Shown here one piece after another: positions 51,782-59,343 of a stretch of 64,000 bases of DNA. Position 1 is the stretch's first letter. Each line of letters begins with the position of its first letter. The position numbers and the translations under genes were made by a program. The DNA lies in the NCBI GenBank assembly GCA_900550285.1, contig URRW01000002.1, positions 1 to 64,000 of the forward strand, in the 5' to 3' direction. This stretch comes from an uncultured Lachnospiraceae bacterium (lineage in GTDB: Bacteria > Bacillota > Clostridia > Lachnospirales > Lachnospiraceae). The notes under the pieces are model-generated. The model made no database searches. It saw nothing but the letters and a program-made list of their open reading frames with translations, and had not been told where the DNA came from.

Positions 51782-53161
51782 ATGCACAAGAAAAGAGAAG
51801 AAGGACTTATCGCCATTATATTATTGATCGTTTGTACATTGACAGTTTTATTGACCTTTAATGGGTCAATGAATTATGATGAATTTTTCAGTATGAATTG
51901 GACGGCACTTTCATGGAAAGAAATGATGGAAGTTTTAAGTCAGGACGTTCATCCGCCTTTATATTACATTGGATTGAAGGCATGGAGAAGCATATTTGGG
52001 AATTCGGTATGTGCGGCAAGAATGTTTTCTGCCATTCCTTCCATATTACTCGCAGGAATAGGAGGCTGGTGGCTTTATAGAAAAGCGGGAAGCAAAAGCG
52101 CAGTCTGGTATTTGGTTCTTTTATTTGGCAATCCTTTTATGTTTCAAAAAGCGGTGGAAATCAGGATGTATTCGTGGACAGCATTTTGGATAATTTTGAA
52201 TGCAGTTTCTATGCACTGCATGATCGTCAAAGAAAAGATTTCCGTAAAATATTTTGTATGTTTTTTTGTGTCGGGAATTTTTACTGCATACAATCACTAT
52301 TTTGGCGTGCTCATTATGATCATGACATATGGTGGAGCAGGAGTATATTTCCTTTATCTGAAAAATAAGAAAAAGCTGTTACTTTGGTTGGCAGGCTGCG
52401 GAGCGACTGTTTTAGGATATATTCCCTGGCTGTTTGTCGCGGTCAATCAGGTAATGAAGGTAAATGGAGAATATTGGATTGAATTTCCGGAATCCCGGCT
52501 GGGAGTTATTCGGGAATTGTTTTACAGTATTGTTCCATACTCGGAAAAATTATATATGGGGATCTTGCTGCTTGTTCCAATCATGGCGCTGATATTGCTG
52601 CTAAAGGAAAAGAAAGCGGAGTATTGGTGGGCACTTACAGCAGTGTGCGCCGTTTGGGGAGTGTTTTTCATAGGAACATTATATATGTATGTCATGGAAA
52701 GACCAATTATGACGAGCAGATATTTGATCCCCGGAATTATACTTGCCGTTTTAGGAAGCGCAATGCTGGTAAGAAAGCTTCCGGTTATTTTGATGATACC
52801 ATGTTTTGTGATTTTTGGAATTATCGGTGGTGATGCATTTAAGGGGCTGTATGAACTGCAGAAAGAACGGACAACAGAGAAATTTGTAGAATTTGCAGAG
52901 CAAAATATGGATGAAAACGATAGGCTATATTTTCTGGACGATGGATACGGATACTTGAGATCCTGCTTGAAGTATTATATTACTGAGCCGGAAATATATG
53001 AATTAAAAGAAGGGGAAATGCCGGAAGGAAAAGAAAATATCTGGTATCTTGAAGCTGAACGTATGGCGGAAGATAGCAGGAATCAGGAAATAGAAAAAGA
53101 TATGGAATACAGGGGAGAATACTCCTTCGGAACAGAAAAATTTGCGGTTTATTCCAGATAA
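51782..53161 (+). CDS. GT39-like membrane glycosyltransferase
   Basis: 459 residues, start at 51782 six bases after GGGAG. About 10-11 membrane helices with the GT-C fold markers: acidic pair Asp-Glu in SMNYDEFFSMNW (first external loop) and DVHPPLYYIGLKAW, as in dolichyl-phosphate-mannose and ArnT-type enzymes. A soluble C-terminal region follows (about 360-459). It transfers a lipid-linked sugar to a surface acceptor. Moderately AT-rich, so it travels with the element as cargo or is older foreign DNA. Confidence 0.82.
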   Translation: MHKKREEGLIAIILLIVCTLTVLLTFNGSMNYDEFFSMNWTALSWKEMMEVLSQDVHPPLYYIGLKAWRSIFGNSVCAARMFSAIPSILLAGIGGWWLYRKAGSKSAVWYLVLLFGNPFMFQKAVEIRMYSWTAFWIILNAVSMHCMIVKEKISVKYFVCFFVSGIFTAYNHYFGVLIMIMTYGGAGVYFLYLKNKKKLLLWLAGCGATVLGYIPWLFVAVNQVMKVNGEYWIEFPESRLGVIRELFYSIVPYSEKLYMGILLLVPIMALILLLKEKKAEYWWALTAVCAVWGVFFIGTLYMYVMERPIMTSRYLIPGIILAVLGSAMLVRKLPVILMIPCFVIFGIIGGDAFKGLYELQKERTTEKFVEFAEQNMDENDRLYFLDDGYGYLRSCLKYYITEPEIYELKEGEMPEGKENIWYLEAERMAEDSRNQEIEKDMEYRGEYSFGTEKFAVYSR

Positions 53162-53196
53162 AAAATATGTACTTGAGCCATAAAAATCTCTAAAAT

Positions 53197-53234
53197 GAAA
53201 AGTTAGTCAAAAGAGCTATTTTGACTAACTTTTC
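53197..53234. terminator. Perfect bidirectional terminator after the GT gene
   Basis: GAAAAGTTAGTCAAAA (53197-53212) pairs perfectly with TTTTGACTAACTTTTC (53219-53234) around GAGCTA. Confidence 0.85.
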
Positions 53235-53441
53235 ATCAAAATTATACAATATCATATTTTATATTTCAAGATGATTTGCGTTTTTTGCATTTTTCTGATG
53301 GGTTTTCTATTTAAGCAAAAGTTACTGGATACCGGACGCTGACCGAGCCAGCCCGCCGCCCCATGGGTTCCGCTGCTCTCGGTCTGCCGCAGGCGGCATC
53401 GCTGGATGAGAAAAGGGGTAATCAAGGATAAGGAGGGAGCT

Positions 53442-53490
53442 GTGATAGCCCCTTATGAATAACAACAAGCTAAAGCGTTACAAACGGTAA
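53442..53490 (+). pseudogene. Decayed small hydrophobic (holin-like) toxin
   Basis: A good ribosome site (AAGGAGGGAG) precedes GTG at 53442, which reads V-I-A-P-Y-E then stop. In the adjacent frame a basic tail N-N-N-K-L-K-R-Y-K-R ends at TAA 53488-53490, directly before the terminator. The head and tail match the ends of small type I holin-like toxins, while the membrane helix between them is missing. I infer an internal deletion. Confidence 0.5.
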
Positions 53491-53527
53491 GCCGTCACTA
53501 TTTGCGGTAGTGGCGGCTATTTTTTTC
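53490..53527 (+). terminator. Terminator of the toxin remnant
   Basis: AGCCGTCACTA (53490-53500) pairs with TAGTGGCGGCT (53508-53518; one G-U), then seven T. In the 53162-53616 interval this, the remnant and a GC-rich patch at 53330-53420 with a TGCCGC/GCGGCA hairpin are all that I see. Confidence 0.85.
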
Positions 53528-53616
53528 CCTTGAAGATTGCATAACACAATCCTACAAGGGTGCAAATGCATATTCCAGTCTGAATCAAATCAGAGTATGT
53601 AACACACTATTATATA

Positions 53617-53895
53617 TTATATGGCTGTCAGTTCATGACCTTCGTTTGCGACATCTGGGAGAAATGTACCCAGACAATCAACTGGAATAAATAGGTTATA
53701 ACCGTCAAAGCTCTGGAAGTGTGCCAGTTCTCCGTCTCCTGGAATCGGAAGAAGATAAACATATTCCCGACCGTCTTCAGCGCTCAGGTAAATACTGCCG
53801 GGACGGTAGTAGGTCGATGCTTCAGCCGAGGTTTCTTTTTTGAGCTGTTCAAGAGTCATTGTAAGCTGTCCGTTTTCGTTTCTGTATTTTTTCAT
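53617..53895 (-). CDS. Hypothetical protein
   Basis: 92 residues beginning MKKYRNENGQLTMTLEQLKK, with the segment PGSIYLSAEDGREYVYLLPIPGDGE in outline. AAAGGAG precedes the ATG. Predicted mixed alpha/beta, soluble. I do not recognise the family. It lies alone between the toxin remnant and the HTH gene on the opposite strand. Confidence 0.6.
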   Translation of the reverse strand: MKKYRNENGQLTMTLEQLKKETSAEASTYYRPGSIYLSAEDGREYVYLLPIPGDGELAHFQSFDGYNLFIPVDCLGTFLPDVANEGHELTAI

Positions 53896-54017
53896 GGTCT
53901 TTGCTCCTTTATTTTTTTAAGGTTGTATTTGCGTAGTTATCTTTAAGTTTCTATAGATATATTAGCATAAATATATTCACAAGTCAATAGAAAACTATAT
54001 AAAAATGAAGATTTATA

Positions 54018-54046
54018 TTGATTTATTTTTTCTGTTATGGTATAGT
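54018..54046 (+). promoter_or_regulatory. Promoter of the small HTH gene
   Basis: TTGATT (54018-54023) and TATAGT (54041-54046), spacing 17, 25 bases before the start. Confidence 0.7.
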
Positions 54047-54070
54047 TATAATAAGAAAGAGGGTGTAAAA

Positions 54071-54274
54071 ATGTCGATTAAATATTATAAATTGCTCGAC
54101 CTTATGAATAGAAACGGAATAGGAAAAGAAGAATTAAGAAAAAAAATAGAAGTGTCTCCGGCAACTATGGCGAAAATATCAAAAAATGAATATGTTTCGC
54201 TTGAAGTTATAGATAAGATTTGTAGTGCCATGAATTGTCAGCCGGGAGATATTTTAGAGCATATCAAAGAATAG
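54071..54274 (+). CDS. Small XRE-family HTH regulator
   Basis: 67 residues: Cro/CI-type HTH spanning almost the whole protein (LLDLMNRNGIGKEELRKKI, SPATMAKISKNEYVSLEVID, CSAMNCQPGDILEH). Start at 54071 after AGAGGGTG. It ends 5 bases before the -10 box of the type I toxin transcript. Confidence 0.85.
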   Translation: MSIKYYKLLDLMNRNGIGKEELRKKIEVSPATMAKISKNEYVSLEVIDKICSAMNCQPGDILEHIKE

Positions 54275-54279
54275 AAAGT

Positions 54280-54477
54280 TATAATGTATTTACCTAGGGA
54301 GCCGATGGGGCGATTATGCCAGCCGCTGAGATACAAAAGAAAGGGGCTGGTGCTAATGGTTACATATTCCGAATTATTTCAGTTTGTAACAATGCTTTGC
54401 GCTGTGATAACTCTTGTTATTCTCGTATCACGCAAAAAGTAGCGCCCTCTGTCTGGTAAACTAAGGCGCTACTTTTT
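54280..54477 (+). ncRNA. Type I toxin mRNA (RNA I-like) with bidirectional terminator
   Basis: A TATAAT box at 54280-54285 (weak -35) would start a transcript near 54292. Its leader contains GGGAGCCGATG and AGCCGC, motifs also found in the opposing RNA. It ends at AAAAAGTAGCGCC (54434-54446) pairing with GGCGCTACTTTTT (54465-54477). This A/T-flanked stem terminates transcription from both sides, as in the par locus of plasmid pAD1. Confidence 0.65.
54356..54442 (+). CDS. Fst/holin-like type I toxin peptide
   Basis: 28 residues: MVTYSELFQFVTMLCAVITL followed by a hydrophobic end and basic SRKK tail. This is one membrane helix with a charged tail, as in Hol_Tox/Fst-type toxins. AAAGGGG lies about 10 bases upstream. 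When over-produced such peptides damage the membrane; the antisense RNA on the minus strand is the presumed antitoxin. The stop codon lies inside the terminator stem. Confidence 0.78.
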   Translation: MVTYSELFQFVTMLCAVITLVILVSRKK

Positions 54478-54531
54478 GTAGTTACATATTTACCGGCGGC
54501 TAGGTGTATTCTAGTCATCGGCTCTCTTGTT
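54434..54531 (-). ncRNA. Antitoxin RNA (RNA II-like) of the type I locus
   Basis: Convergent to the toxin mRNA. A minus-strand promoter at 54538-54566 would give an RNA of about 100 bases ending in the shared terminator. It contains GAGAGCCGATG and CCTAGCCGCC, and overlaps the toxin 3' end. The end labels are predicted, not measured. Confidence 0.65.
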
Positions 54532-54537
54532 AAGTAT

Positions 54538-54566
54538 ATTATAGCCCTTTTTATATTCAGTTTCAA
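54538..54566 (-). promoter_or_regulatory. Promoter of the antitoxin RNA
   Basis: On the minus strand TTGAAA (54566-54561) and TATAAT (54543-54538) with exactly 17 bases between them. Confidence 0.8.
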
Positions 54567-54677
54567 GTCTTAAATTTTTAAAACTCATTACTTGACAGTG
54601 GATATTTTAAGGGGCTTTTAACTTTTTAAGAGAATACAAACTGTGTAATATACAATGAAATAGAAAGGGAAAGCATA

Positions 54678-54938
54678 ATGCCAGAGATTAGTCTGTTTTA
54701 TGGAATTAAAATAACAATGTATTGGGATGATCACAACCCGCCGCACTTTCATGCAGAATATGGGAAATATAAAGCTATATTTGATATTGATGAAGGTATT
54801 ATAATTAAGGGAGCTTTACCGCGCAGACAATTAAAATTTGTACTTGCATGGGCTGAAATTCATAAGGATGAACTTATGCAAAACTGGGAATTGGCAAAGG
54901 AAAACAAACCATTGAATAGAATTAATCCGTTAATATAG
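54678..54938 (+). CDS. DUF4160-domain protein
   Basis: 86 residues. DUF4160 pattern: FYGIKITMYWDDHNPPHFHAEYG, then LPRRQLKFVLAWAEIHKDEL. It is usually paired with a DUF2442 gene, as here (16 bases apart), and such pairs behave like toxin-antitoxin or regulatory modules; the activity is not established. AAAGGGAAAG precedes the ATG. Confidence 0.85.
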   Translation: MPEISLFYGIKITMYWDDHNPPHFHAEYGKYKAIFDIDEGIIIKGALPRRQLKFVLAWAEIHKDELMQNWELAKENKPLNRINPLI

Positions 54939-54953
54939 TGAGGCGGTGATAAT

Positions 54954-55292
54954 ATGAAAAATCAAGATTTAGATTATACTCAATTTTGCCCCGAAGTATT
55001 GCAGGCAGTAGCAGGGGAAAATTTTACAGTTTACGCATACATGAATGATGGAAGTGTGCGCCTTTATGATGTAAAACCTTTAATAAAAAGTGGGGGCATA
55101 TTTAGTAAAATAGCTGATGAAAATATATTTAAAGAAAAACTGACGGTATTAAATAATACGATTGCATGGGATATTGCTGGAAATCGCGATGAATATGAAT
55201 GTATCGATATTGATCCATTCGAGGTTTTTGAAAGCCCGATTGTTAATGATATGCCGGAAAATATATCCGGAAACAAACTGGGAAAGAGTTAA
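54954..55292 (+). CDS. DUF2442-domain protein
   Basis: 112 residues, partner of the DUF4160 gene. Central segment VYAYMNDGSVRLYDVKPLI and DIDPFEVFESP are typical of DUF2442. The C-terminus (NISGNKLGKS) is unconserved. GAGGCGGTGA before the ATG acts as ribosome site. Confidence 0.82.
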   Translation: MKNQDLDYTQFCPEVLQAVAGENFTVYAYMNDGSVRLYDVKPLIKSGGIFSKIADENIFKEKLTVLNNTIAWDIAGNRDEYECIDIDPFEVFESPIVNDMPENISGNKLGKS

Positions 55293-55379
55293 GGAAAGTA
55301 GATTTAATGGTTTTGTAATTTGGGCGATAAAAGAGAAGATAGAAAGAGAGGTTGTAAAGCAAGGAGTAATAAAGAAAAA

Positions 55380-55577
55380 GTGGTAGAACTTCTGGACAGT
55401 GTGCCGGAATATAAAATGGGTTATGTTTTGGCATATGTTCAGGGCATTACAGCAGACGAGGAAGCTGATGATATTTTTTGCGAAAGAATGTGGGAAAATT
55501 ATAAAAATGACCCCGATCCGGAAAAGGATGAAAGCAAAACGCTTGAAGAGTGCATGAAGGAATGGGGGCTTGATTGA
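55380..55577 (+). CDS. RelB-type antitoxin-like protein
   Basis: 65 residues from the GTG at 55380 (VVELLDSVPEYKMGYVLAYVQ). Similar to small acidic antitoxins of clostridial RelE modules: the central DSVPEYKMGYVLAYVQGI, then DDIFCERMWENYKNDPDPEKDE. The start is uncertain; AAGGAG is 13 bases upstream and an in-frame TTG lies at 55320. It overlaps the broken RelE gene by one base (TGATG). Confidence 0.65.
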   Translation: MVELLDSVPEYKMGYVLAYVQGITADEEADDIFCERMWENYKNDPDPEKDESKTLEECMKEWGLD

Positions 55578-55823
55578 TGTATAGGATTATCATCAAGAAA
55601 AAAGCAAAAAAATTCATTGACAAGCTGCCGAAAAATGAACGGTTAAGAGTGGCAAAGGCAATAGAACAGCTCCCAAACGGCGAGGATATAAAAAATGAAG
55701 GGGCGTTCTAATTTGCTGCGCCTGCGGGTTGGAGAATATAGAATCATTTATACGGATAATGGAGAATTGATAGTATATGTTATTGACGTTGGGAACCGCG
55801 GGGAGATTTGTAACAGATATTAA
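55577..55823 (+). pseudogene. RelE/ParE-type toxin, frameshifted
   Basis: The first 44 codons (MYRIIIKKKAKKFIDKLPKN, then LPNGEDIKN) run into a stop at 55711. The second half continues in the next frame from the ATG at 55695: MKGRSNLLRLRVGEYRIIYT and ends VIDVGNRGEICNRY at 55823. The shift occurs in a run of six A at 55690-55695. Joined, the two parts give a full-length RelE (about 85 residues). Loss of toxin function is likely unless ribosomes slip on the A-run. Confidence 0.8.
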
Positions 55824-55828
55824 ACGAT

Positions 55829-55940
55829 AAGTAGCGCCCTCGGTCTGGTAAACTAAGGCGCTACTTTTGTAACATCTATTTACCGGCGGCTAGGTGTATT
55901 CTAGTCATCGGCTCTCTTGTTAAGTACATTATAGCTCTTT
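55829..55940 (-). repeat. Second copy of the type I antitoxin half, without toxin
   Basis: Nearly identical to 54438-54547: same AGTAGCGCC/GGCGCTACTT terminator (55830-55866), then the shared ACCGGCGGCTAGGTGTATTC and TCATCGGCTCTCTTGTTAAG tract, and the antisense -10 box (ATTATA at 55928-55933). The antisense -35 (TTTCAA in copy 1) is not conserved. No toxin frame is present. It could give an orphan RNA able to pair with the toxin mRNA of copy 1, or be inert. Confidence 0.75.
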
Positions 55941-55959
55941 TTTTCTTAAATATCACATT

Positions 55960-56082
55960 TTAACAGCTGATACGTTCAAGTATAAAAATTGCTTCTTTCA
56001 GTGCTGCAGCCGTTTCGGTATCGTGTTCATTATCAAGTCGTTCCAAAAGATCATAGAGACGGTTGAGTTTCTTTTCATCCAT
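55960..56082 (-). CDS. Tiny helical protein
   Basis: 40 residues: MDEKKLNRLYDLLERLDNEH then TETAAALKEAIFILERISC. GAGG lies eight bases before the ATG. It follows the HTH gene by 19 bases on the same strand, so it may be a small regulator partner. Family not recognised. Confidence 0.55.
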   Translation of the reverse strand: MDEKKLNRLYDLLERLDNEHDTETAAALKEAIFILERISC

Positions 56083-56101
56083 TTTATTTTCCTCAATGTT
56101 T

Positions 56102-56350
56102 TCAAGATTTATTACAAGTTTCAGAGTCAAGTAGCGCCGGAGAGAGAAGATCGCTTACAGATAACTGATAGTATTCGGCAAGCCGTTCAAGGTATAAAAA
56201 ATCAGGGCGCTGGGTAATGGCTGGATTTTCTGTGCGATAATAGTAAGGCAGGCTGATGCCGGTATCTTTTGCAACACGGTAGGGGGTAATGTTGCGTTTT
56301 TGCCTTAAGCCAATCAGGTTTTTTTTGAAGATAGTTTCAGTTTTGGTCAT
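56102..56350 (-). CDS. XRE-family HTH regulator
   Basis: 82 residues with a Cro/CI HTH (NLIGLRQKRNITPYRVAKDT, GISLPYYYRTENPA, YLERLAEYYQLSVSDLLSP). Its start overlaps the end of the lipoprotein gene by 14 bases, so both are in one operon. Confidence 0.85.
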   Translation of the reverse strand: MTKTETIFKKNLIGLRQKRNITPYRVAKDTGISLPYYYRTENPAITQRPDFLYLERLAEYYQLSVSDLLSPALLDSETCNKS

Positions 56351-56915
56351 GGTATTCGCTCCAATCCATTATAGACATAGAATAATCAAGCTTATCATTC
56401 TGATAGCTGATTTTAATTTTGCTATCAGGATAACTCTCGGAAAAGCAGCAGAATGACTGCTCGGCGTCTGTATTTACGATGCTTTCGGGAAGAACCTGTA
56501 ATTCGCTGATGCCGGATAGCCCCATTGCCTGAAGATATAGCGGCAGGGACTGGGGGATGGATTGCCAGATTTCCGTGGGAAAAAAGTCAGGGGCATAAAT
56601 ATCATCGCAGCCGCTAAAATAAACATAGTTTCCGGCAGTTTTAGTATACAGTTCCGGAAAAGCCCCTAAACATACCTGATTTAAGTCGGAGGCTGATGCA
56701 CATACAGGGCAATCATTATTTATCGTTTCAGGTGTGCAGTGATCTACACAAAGACAGTCACTGTCGCGGGGAACAAAATCATGCAGAGAGCTGTTGTCCG
56801 GAAGGGATTCGGACTGCTCGGCAGGCAATGACTGCGGCAGCTCGGCAGGAGCAGGCTGTCCGCAGCCACAAAGGAGAAGTACCGATAGGATTATAGGGTA
56901 AAATGATTTTTTCAA
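56337..56915 (-). CDS. Small lipoprotein of the mobile element
   Basis: 192 residues from a TTG start at 56915, eight bases after GAGG; upstream frame is unlikely to be translated. Lipoprotein signal ends with LCGC (Cys18). The mature part is Cys-rich (CLCVDHCTPETINNDCPVC in the first half) and acidic. I do not recognise the family. Palindrome site 2 lies 165 bases upstream. Possible surface exclusion or signalling role (speculative). Confidence 0.65.
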   Translation of the reverse strand: MKKSFYPIILSVLLLCGCGQPAPAELPQSLPAEQSESLPDNSSLHDFVPRDSDCLCVDHCTPETINNDCPVCASASDLNQVCLGAFPELYTKTAGNYVYFSGCDDIYAPDFFPTEIWQSIPQSLPLYLQAMGLSGISELQVLPESIVNTDAEQSFCCFSESYPDSKIKISYQNDKLDYSMSIMDWSEYHDQN

Positions 56916-57080
56916 ATTAGATACCTCGTCTTGTTCGGGTAGTATATTGGGAAGCGCCGATGACCCTCGGCGCAGGGGGCAGGAGATATTCCGCCATGGC
57001 ATTTGTGATATATTTCCCCAACAACTACGAAATAGCAGTTTCTTTTACCATTCGGAAGGTGTTTCAACCTATTATTTCAG

Positions 57081-57099
57081 GGGTGAACCGGGTTCACTT
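57081..57099. repeat. Palindrome site 2 (candidate parS/operator)
   Basis: GGGTGAACCGGGTTCACTT: inner 7+1+7 palindrome intact, outer bases mismatched. It sits 18 bases past the parB stop and upstream of the lipoprotein-HTH operon. Confidence 0.8.
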
Positions 57100-57116
57100 C
57101 AATGGCTGTCATCCTG

Positions 57117-58424
57117 TTAGTGATCAGTATAAGCCGCAGGAATTTCATGAAGCAACTGATGCAGCCCGGCGAGTTTATGACGGATTTCATCGTCAGTAAG
57201 CAAAGAACTGGGAGCGGCTTGATAAGCTGTTAAAGCGCTTAAAAGCTCTTGAATGACCCGATAGCTTTCAGAAAGGGAATTTTTTAAATTAAGGGCAGTT
57301 TGGACAGAAGAAGCATGGACAGAGAAATCTTTTTTCTGTTGCTGGACATTCTGGAGCTGCTTTTTCAATTCGCAAATTTCAAGATCTTTTTTAGAAAGCT
57401 CTTTTTCTGCTTGCTGCATGATCTGAGAGTTTACGGAAGGATCGGGCTGGGCGGAATCTAGCTGCTGGAGTAAAAGTTCCTTTTCATTTTGTATTTGGGC
57501 AAGTTCCTTTTTGCGCTGTTCCAGATCTGTATGTAATTTTTTTAAGGACTCATTGAGCAGGAGTTTTTCTTGAATGCTTTTCTGCAGTTCAGCTTTGCTG
57601 CTTTCCGAATCGATCAGATCTAAAATTTGCTGCTGGTCATCAGGATCCAACTGGCTAATCTTTGAAGATTCCTTCAAGGTTATTTTTTTCTGATCAAATG
57701 CATTCTGAAGCTCAGGAATCAATTTTGAAACATTTTTGTAATTGATTACCTGACGGGCTGTTATTTGCAAATCATTCGCAATCTGTTCATTCACATTGAT
57801 CTTTTCACTTTTCGGCTTTCCTTCATTAAGCGCTTGATATAAAACGGATAAGCGCTGCACGGTGCGGGCACGGTCAATATCACGGACTTCTGAATTCGTG
57901 AGATGGAGGCGGATTTCGCTTCTGATCACATCGGGAGATAATGAGCTGAGATCATCGCTGTCATAATTGACTCCGTCATCAATATGGGCGGAAACGCTGC
58001 AGGGAAATCCCTTTTCAAAAATTTTTACAAAGCGGCAATAGGAAAGGTAGTCAGGATCATCAGCTTCCCCGTCCCAAGAGGAATATGTCTGGATCAGCTT
58101 ATTCAGTGCTGCCGCCCGGCGGTGTCCGGTTTCCAGCATGTAGGTATCATCTTCCGTAATATAAATTACGACAAGAGGCTGCATCAGACCATAATGGAGT
58201 ATGGAGTCAGCTAAGCTGTCAATATTTTTCATTTCATATTTGTTTTTGGGATTGGGACGTATTTTCTCGCGGGGAATAAGCCGCGTTTTTAAGTAATTTT
58301 CTTCAGGTACTACCGTTTTTGCAGAAAATATGCTGGGGGCAGATGCTGCGGGTAAAGTTTCCGGCATAGATGTCTTAGGGGTATCGGCAGCTGAAACTGC
58401 AAAATTAAATTTCCGTTTGCTCAT
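57117..58424 (-). CDS. parB: ParB/Spo0J-family partition protein
   Basis: 435 residues. ParB N-domain (about 45-200): LIPREKIRPNPKNKYEM, SILHYGLMQPLVV, and the nucleotide-box ETGHRRAAALNKL, where GHRR replaces the usual GERR. HTH near 225-250 (NEQIANDLQITARQVINYKN). A long coiled coil (about 265-380) and a C-terminal helix pair follow. It should bind a centromere-like palindrome and load with ParA. A perfect copy of the repeated palindrome lies just upstream (58461-58479). Confidence 0.88.
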   Translation of the reverse strand: MSKRKFNFAVSAADTPKTSMPETLPAASAPSIFSAKTVVPEENYLKTRLIPREKIRPNPKNKYEMKNIDSLADSILHYGLMQPLVVIYITEDDTYMLETGHRRAAALNKLIQTYSSWDGEADDPDYLSYCRFVKIFEKGFPCSVSAHIDDGVNYDSDDLSSLSPDVIRSEIRLHLTNSEVRDIDRARTVQRLSVLYQALNEGKPKSEKINVNEQIANDLQITARQVINYKNVSKLIPELQNAFDQKKITLKESSKISQLDPDDQQQILDLIDSESSKAELQKSIQEKLLLNESLKKLHTDLEQRKKELAQIQNEKELLLQQLDSAQPDPSVNSQIMQQAEKELSKKDLEICELKKQLQNVQQQKKDFSVHASSVQTALNLKNSLSESYRVIQELLSALTAYQAAPSSLLTDDEIRHKLAGLHQLLHEIPAAYTDH

Positions 58425-58460
58425 AATGGTATCATCCTTTGCATTTGATTTTTATGTCAG

Positions 58461-58479
58461 AGGTGAACCGGGTTCACCT
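58461..58479. repeat. Palindrome site 3 (candidate parS/operator)
   Basis: AGGTGAACCGGGTTCACCT: perfect 9+1+9 palindrome (10+1+10 including flanking G/C), between parA and parB, about 36 bases before the parB start. Confidence 0.88.
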
Positions 58480-58494
58480 CATCTGAATTCACGG

Positions 58495-59343
58495 TCAGGA
58501 AATGGCTTCGGTCAGTAAAGCCTGGGATTTGGAATCAAGGATTCCAAGTTCAAGGAGTAATTGGGAATAATCGTAAACTGCATTTGTGTCCGGGAATTTT
58601 TGAAGTATTGGTGTGTACGTTGTATTGATTTCATTAACATGGGTATCTTTTCTGATCGAAGTTCGATAAAAATAATCTCCAAGCTGTTCCTGACACATTT
58701 TTTTTATGTTTTTGCAGGCATTTGTGTTTTCTTCACTTTGCGTGATAAATACGCCTCCGAATGGAATACGATAGTCATATTCTTCTTGTATATTGAAAAT
58801 GGTACTCATAATCTGTTTGCAGCCCTCATATGAAAAACCATCTGCCCGGATAGGAGCAATGACCAGATCTGAGCACAGCAGGCTATTTAAGGTTATCAGG
58901 TCGTCGGCGGGCGCATTGTCGATCAGAATATAATCGTAGCTGCTGCGGAGAGGAGCAAGCGCTCTTTTTAAAATGATTTTGTTGTTTCCGGAGCTGTTTA
59001 GAAGCAGAGTCACAAGCGTATGGCGGTGGCGCTTACTGGAAGGGATAATATCCAGATTATGTATGGGGGTATGGTAGATACACTGTTTTGTCTCTTCCTC
59101 ATTTCTGTACCGGAACCGGAATATTTCGGCTATGTTATAATGTTCCGGAGGCAGTAAACCATTTACAATGTCAATGGAATCTTCTGTGTAGCAGTTCAAC
59201 GCCATAGACAAATTGTTTTGTGGATCAAGATCGACGACGAGAACACGGTGGTTCATATAAGCAAGTAACTGTGATAAAAATTCAACAGTAGATGTTTTTC
59301 CTGCGCCGCCTTTATTGGTTACAACTGAAATGATCTGGCACAT
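58495..59343 (-). CDS. parA: ParA-family partition ATPase
   Basis: 282 residues. Deviant Walker A TNKGGAGKTSTVEFL, Walker A' VLVVDLDPQNNLSMA and Walker B YILIDNAPADDLITL. No N-terminal HTH, so it is a short ParA. It lies directly upstream of parB in the same direction and would position the element or its replicative form at cell division. AGAGGT precedes the ATG. Confidence 0.92.
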   Translation of the reverse strand: MCQIISVVTNKGGAGKTSTVEFLSQLLAYMNHRVLVVDLDPQNNLSMALNCYTEDSIDIVNGLLPPEHYNIAEIFRFRYRNEEETKQCIYHTPIHNLDIIPSSKRHRHTLVTLLLNSSGNNKIILKRALAPLRSSYDYILIDNAPADDLITLNSLLCSDLVIAPIRADGFSYEGCKQIMSTIFNIQEEYDYRIPFGGVFITQSEENTNACKNIKKMCQEQLGDYFYRTSIRKDTHVNEINTTYTPILQKFPDTNAVYDYSQLLLELGILDSKSQALLTEAIS

